In this document: piece after piece, positions 60,854 through 64,000 of the stretch | Layout of the letters: every line of letters begins with the position of its first letter | Position numbering within the stretch: the stretch's first letter is position 1 | NCBI GenBank assembly: GCA_932521035.1 | Contig: OW051493.1 | Coordinates: 3,348,001 to 3,412,000 of the forward strand | Length of the DNA stretch: 64,000 nt | Direction of reading: 5' to 3' | DNA from: Oscheius dolichura | Lineage: Eukaryota; Nematoda; Chromadorea; Rhabditida; Rhabditidae | Notes under the pieces: generated by a model | What the model saw: the letters and a program-made list of their open reading frames with translations, nothing else | Databases searched by the model: none | What the model was told of the DNA's origin: nothing | Position numbers and translations under genes: made by a program

Positions 60854-61380
60854 ATGGGAATTCATCGAAGAACACGTTGCAACGTTGTAGATAATTCAGC
60901 ATTAGGAAAAGAAGCTCACATAGCAGGTTGGAAATTAGCGTGCGTTAATGTTTTTGTTTAGGAAAACTGGCATATTGTATACATGTTTACAAACAAGGCC
61001 GACGGCAAAAACATATGCCTCATGCAACTTTGGGGGATAAGGTTTGTTCGTTTAATTTTCGACAATACATTATTTTTAATTTCAGATTTTGGTAGCTATT
61101 CGTGGTGAAATGCGTAAAGCCTTTGTTGTAGGAGCAAATACCCATGTCCATTATAGAAAGCATGGCGTACCCGTTACAGATACGAATAACATTGTCCTAT
61201 TAGACGAAGAAGGTTCGTATTTTTACCTATAATTTTCTTAACCAGTTTTTTTAAATAAAAATAATTGCAGGAAATCCCCTTGGCAATCGCATAACAGCAC
61301 CTGTTCCATCAAAACTGCTGGAAAAGCGAAACAATGTGCAGTTCAACAAGGTTATAACATTAGCAAATAAATTTATTTAG
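60854..61380 (+). CDS. mrpl-14: Mitochondrial ribosomal protein uL14m
   Basis: Large-subunit mitoribosomal protein. Exons 60854-60926, 60962-61041, 61086-61212, 61271-61380 give 129 aa. Family sequence: CNVVDNSALGKEA, CIHVYKQG, ILVAIRGEMRKAFVVGA, DTNNIVLLDEEGNPLGNRI and APVPSKLLEKR. The start is uncertain. ATG 60854 is in frame, but the open frame continues upstream to the acceptor at 60816 without an ATG, and an out-of-frame ATG at 60819 opens a 23-codon frame overlapping the start. A missed 5' exon with the presequence is possible. Confidence 0.88.
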
Positions 61381-61703
61381 ATGTTTTTACTACACTTGCA
61401 AAATAAAGTTTTTTTATCGCAAAGTTTGTTGTTGACAAACCACGGTTCGTCGTCTGTGATCACACCGCTTTTAAAATAATTTTGTCAACTACTCCTTTCA
61501 AACAGCAGAAAATCGAATATTTATGATTACAATAGTTATACAAGTATGTACAGACAAATTGAGACCATGTCTTTGGCTAGAGTCGTCTTCTTCGTCGACG
61601 GCAGCATTGGTTCGTGCCACAGGAATAGAAGTCAGACTGACAGCTGCAGTCACCAGCAGCGGATGTACACGACTCTACCTGAAAATATTTCTGTCATTGA
61701 CAT

Positions 61704-63723
61704 TCACTTGAGACTCGCCTGGAGAGGGCAGTTTTCCTTGCAGGCATTTTGACAGACATTGGGGCAGGTGGCTTGGCCTCCGGTCTGCATGTTGCATTGT
61801 TGGCTGCATTGGCTGGCACAAGTGTTAGCGCACCCCACGTCTTCTTGCATAGGTTCTTGCAGAATAATTTCCAGCCGAAGCTCGGGAGGCGAGTCGCATG
61901 GAGAACTTGGGGCAGCCGATGCACAGGGACTACACGAGGCGACGCAGGTATCTTGACAGGCAGAGTCGCACTGTTGTCCGGATTGATTCTGTTCAGTACA
62001 GGAGGTCTGACAGGACTGTTGACAGGCCGGCATACACTGTTCGTCAACCTGAAGAGGACGGTAGGAACTGAAGAGAACCGAGGGGGAAGCAGGCACTCAC
62101 CACTGGGAGGACTATCTCGAATTGGTAGTCCTGAGTACACTGGGGCGAGCACTCCGGTTGGCACTGCGGGGCGCAGAACGGCGTGCTGAGGCCCTGATTC
62201 TCGACACAGATCGGCTCACAGAGAGGTTGGCATTCTGGCAGACAGGTGGGATTCTCGTTGAGGGAAAAAGTCAGCTGGAAGGAGTTATCCTGGACGCACT
62301 GGGGATCGCAGGCCGGCTGACAGACGGGCACACAACTGGCCTGAAAAAGAGCTGTACTCCGCAGAAACTAAGAATACCTGCACGGGAGGCGATGTGGTCG
62401 GTGGGTTGTTCGAGACACAGGACTGGTCACAGGATGGCATACAAGCCGGCGCACATTGTGCCTGGGTCAGGGTGATGTTGACCGTCAGGGCATTGAGGCA
62501 GGACTCTTCACACGCCGGCTGACATTGTGGCTGACAGCTGGGCTGGGGCGAGGGGGTCGTCTCCTGATAGTGCGTGGTGCACGAGGGGAGACAGGCCGGC
62601 TGGCAGGCGACGTTGCATTGCGGCCCGGAGGGGAGGCTGTTCTGCTGGATGCACTGGCTGGTGCACTGTGGCTGACAAGCCGGGACACACTGGGCCGAGG
62701 GCGTCGTGGTGACGAGGCTGTAGGATTCGATGCACTGGGGGGTGCAGGTCGGTTCGCAGGCTTGGACACAGCTCGGCTCGTAGTTGATGCTGATGCTGAT
62801 GGGGCTCTGGGCGGCTAGGCAGCCCTCATCGCAACTGGGCATGCAGATGGAGATACAGAGGGGCGAAGGAGCGGCGGTCGAGGTCGGGGGGACGTAGGGA
62901 GGGGGAGTCGGCAGCTGAACTCCTCTTTCCGGCCAGGGGGAAGAACTTACTGGTGGGCTCAAACAGGCTGGCTCACAACTGGGCATACAGGCCGGGATGC
63001 ACTGAGGGGCCGCTGTAGTAACGGGGATATAGACAAACTGGGGAGGGGTCGTAATCATCGGAGGAGCGTTCGTCACAGGCTGAACAGAGAGGAGGCCGGT
63101 CAGGGGGAGAGGGGGCGACTCACCGCGTACTGTGGACTGGAGATGATGCAAGATGGCTCACAGCTCTGACGGCATTGCTTCACACAGAAGCTCACGTTGA
63201 TCTGGCTCTCACAGGAGTTCTGGCAGGATTGGTTGCAGACGGTGCCGCAGGTGGAGGGGTTCGACTGGACGGGAACCACCACCCGGATGGCCGAGGATGG
63301 CGGACTCTGCTGAGGCTGCTGTCCTCCCTGGCACGTCTGCCCACAGGTATTGGTACACGAGGAGGTGCATGTGGGCTGGGACGACTGGGAACAGGACCGC
63401 AGACACGTCCGTTGACAGGATGGCTGGCAGACGGACACCTGGGCCTTGAAATGGCGTGGTGGAGGAGAGGGCCGGGTGGCGAGATTACCTGGATAGCACA
63501 GCTACAAGAGGGCTGGGAGATCGGAGCGGTACACTGGCAGCTTTGCGTATTTCCAACGGCTCTACAGAGACATTTAGAGGCAGCTAGCTGAGCACAGGGG
63601 CAGGCTCTTTTTGCACGGGTCAGAGGGGACTATAACTCATCGGTGTATATTAATTGAAAGAGGGGAAACCTGGATGGAGGGGAGCACAAGCACGGCAAGA
63701 ATACAAAAGAGCAGCAGACGCAT
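61704..63723 (-). CDS. Secreted Cys-rich protein with about 20 C-x3-C-x3-C repeats
   Basis: Minus-strand exons 63670-63723, 63489-63629, 63124-63444, 62951-63079, 62378-62914, 62101-62340, 61704-62048 join to 588 aa. Residues 1-18 (MRLLLFCILAVLVLPSIQ) are a signal peptide. After a short CPC/CLC-type segment, the rest is a chain of units C-x3-C-x3-C, often C(Q/M/E)P(S/A/Q)C.P.C, such as CQPSCQRTC, CMPSCEPAC, CQPQCTSQC and CQPLCEPIC, separated by Ser/Thr/Pro/Gln linkers of 10-40 residues. Cys-rich repeat secretory proteins of this style occur in nematode cuticle, eggshell or mucin-like coats; the exact role is not clear. No protease-inhibitor or ShK motif fits. No enzymatic domain. Confidence 0.85.
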
Positions 63724-64000
63724 CTCGCTGCTCTCTCCGCGGCCACCTCCGCCTTCCGTTCCTTAAATATGTCGGCCGGCCTGGAACCGGTTGAAACGTG
63801 CTCCGAAAGGCGGAAGACACCACCACGTAACATATTCGGCAAGCGAACAAAAAACACCCGGCGGGCCTTGTGAGCTTCACCATACAAGGACACCGCCTTT
63901 TGCCCAGGGGAGGAGGAACATTGCTTCCAGTTCTGCAATTTTTGTAGTTGATTTTTGAATTTGAACCAAATTTTGGGCAGACGTTTTTATAGTCCAACTC
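63724..64000. other. Region upstream of Cys-rich gene
   Basis: Likely promoter on minus. I see no TATA box at the expected place and no further coding exon. Confidence 0.45.

Overview
This window looks like nuclear DNA of a free-living or parasitic chromadorean nematode; I cannot name the species. The signs are very short GT-AG introns (mostly 36-50 bp, acceptors of the tttcag type), acceptor-like sites directly in front of start codons (as expected for spliced-leader trans-splicing), tight same-strand gene pairs, a FLP-27-type FMRFamide-like neuropeptide gene, an srh-type chemoreceptor, an MSP-domain gene and cysteine-synthase-like (CYSL) metabolism. All exon models were built by hand from the six frames. 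Where I give exon sets for a whole CDS, the lengths sum to a multiple of three unless stated.

Layout. 1-3572 (+): last five LG domains of a laminin alpha chain. 5284-6379 (+): PLP-dependent cysteine synthase / cyanoalanine synthase. 6863-8995 (+): 13-exon coiled-coil protein. 9373-10184 (-): PRELI lipid-transfer protein. About 10.2-11.9 kb: a repeat element with long inverted repeats. 12472-13234 (+): LEPROT/Vps55, followed 64 bp later by a small membrane protein. 14159-16200 (-): peptide GPCR of the FMRFamide-receptor type. 16.2-23.87 kb: purine-rich, gene-free. 23873-24801 (+): MSP-domain protein with an apparent signal peptide. 24950-26108 (-): orphan gene. 26.1-29.4 kb: mostly non-coding, with a frame-broken coding block and a MITE. 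29428-31356 (+): orphan gene. 31619-37211 (-): large FCS-zinc-finger protein with seven tandem SAM domains. 37562-40535 (+): CDC-48/p97. 40910-42339 (+): chemoreceptor GPCR. 42408-43218 (+): orphan with short internal repeats. 43335-44381 (-): FAXC/CDR-like GST-fold protein. 44516-44756 (-): PET117-like. 45111-58553 (-): VPS13, hosting a nested flp-27 on the opposite strand plus two transposon-like insertions. 58866-59491 (-): NDUFB5. 60054-60699 (+): DUF5522/C1orf53-like. 60854-61380 (+): mitochondrial uL14. 61704-63723 (-): secreted protein of many C-x3-C-x3-C repeats.

The window alternates between GC-rich blocks (laminin, CYSL, GPCR, MSP, SAM protein, CDC-48, Cys-rich protein) and clearly AT-rich blocks (about 8.9-13.7 kb and 43.2-61.5 kb). 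The AT-rich blocks hold conserved housekeeping and mitochondrial genes in closely spaced same-strand runs that look like operons (NDUFB5 > VPS13 > PET117-like > FAXC-like on minus; C1orf53-like > uL14m on plus; LEPROT > small membrane protein on plus).

The strongest candidate for something undescribed is the 1,249-residue protein at 31619-37211. It has a Polyhomeotic-like layout (Gln/Pro-rich N-terminus, AT-hook-like stretch, FCS zinc finger, C-terminal SAM), but the single SAM of the known family is replaced by an array of seven.
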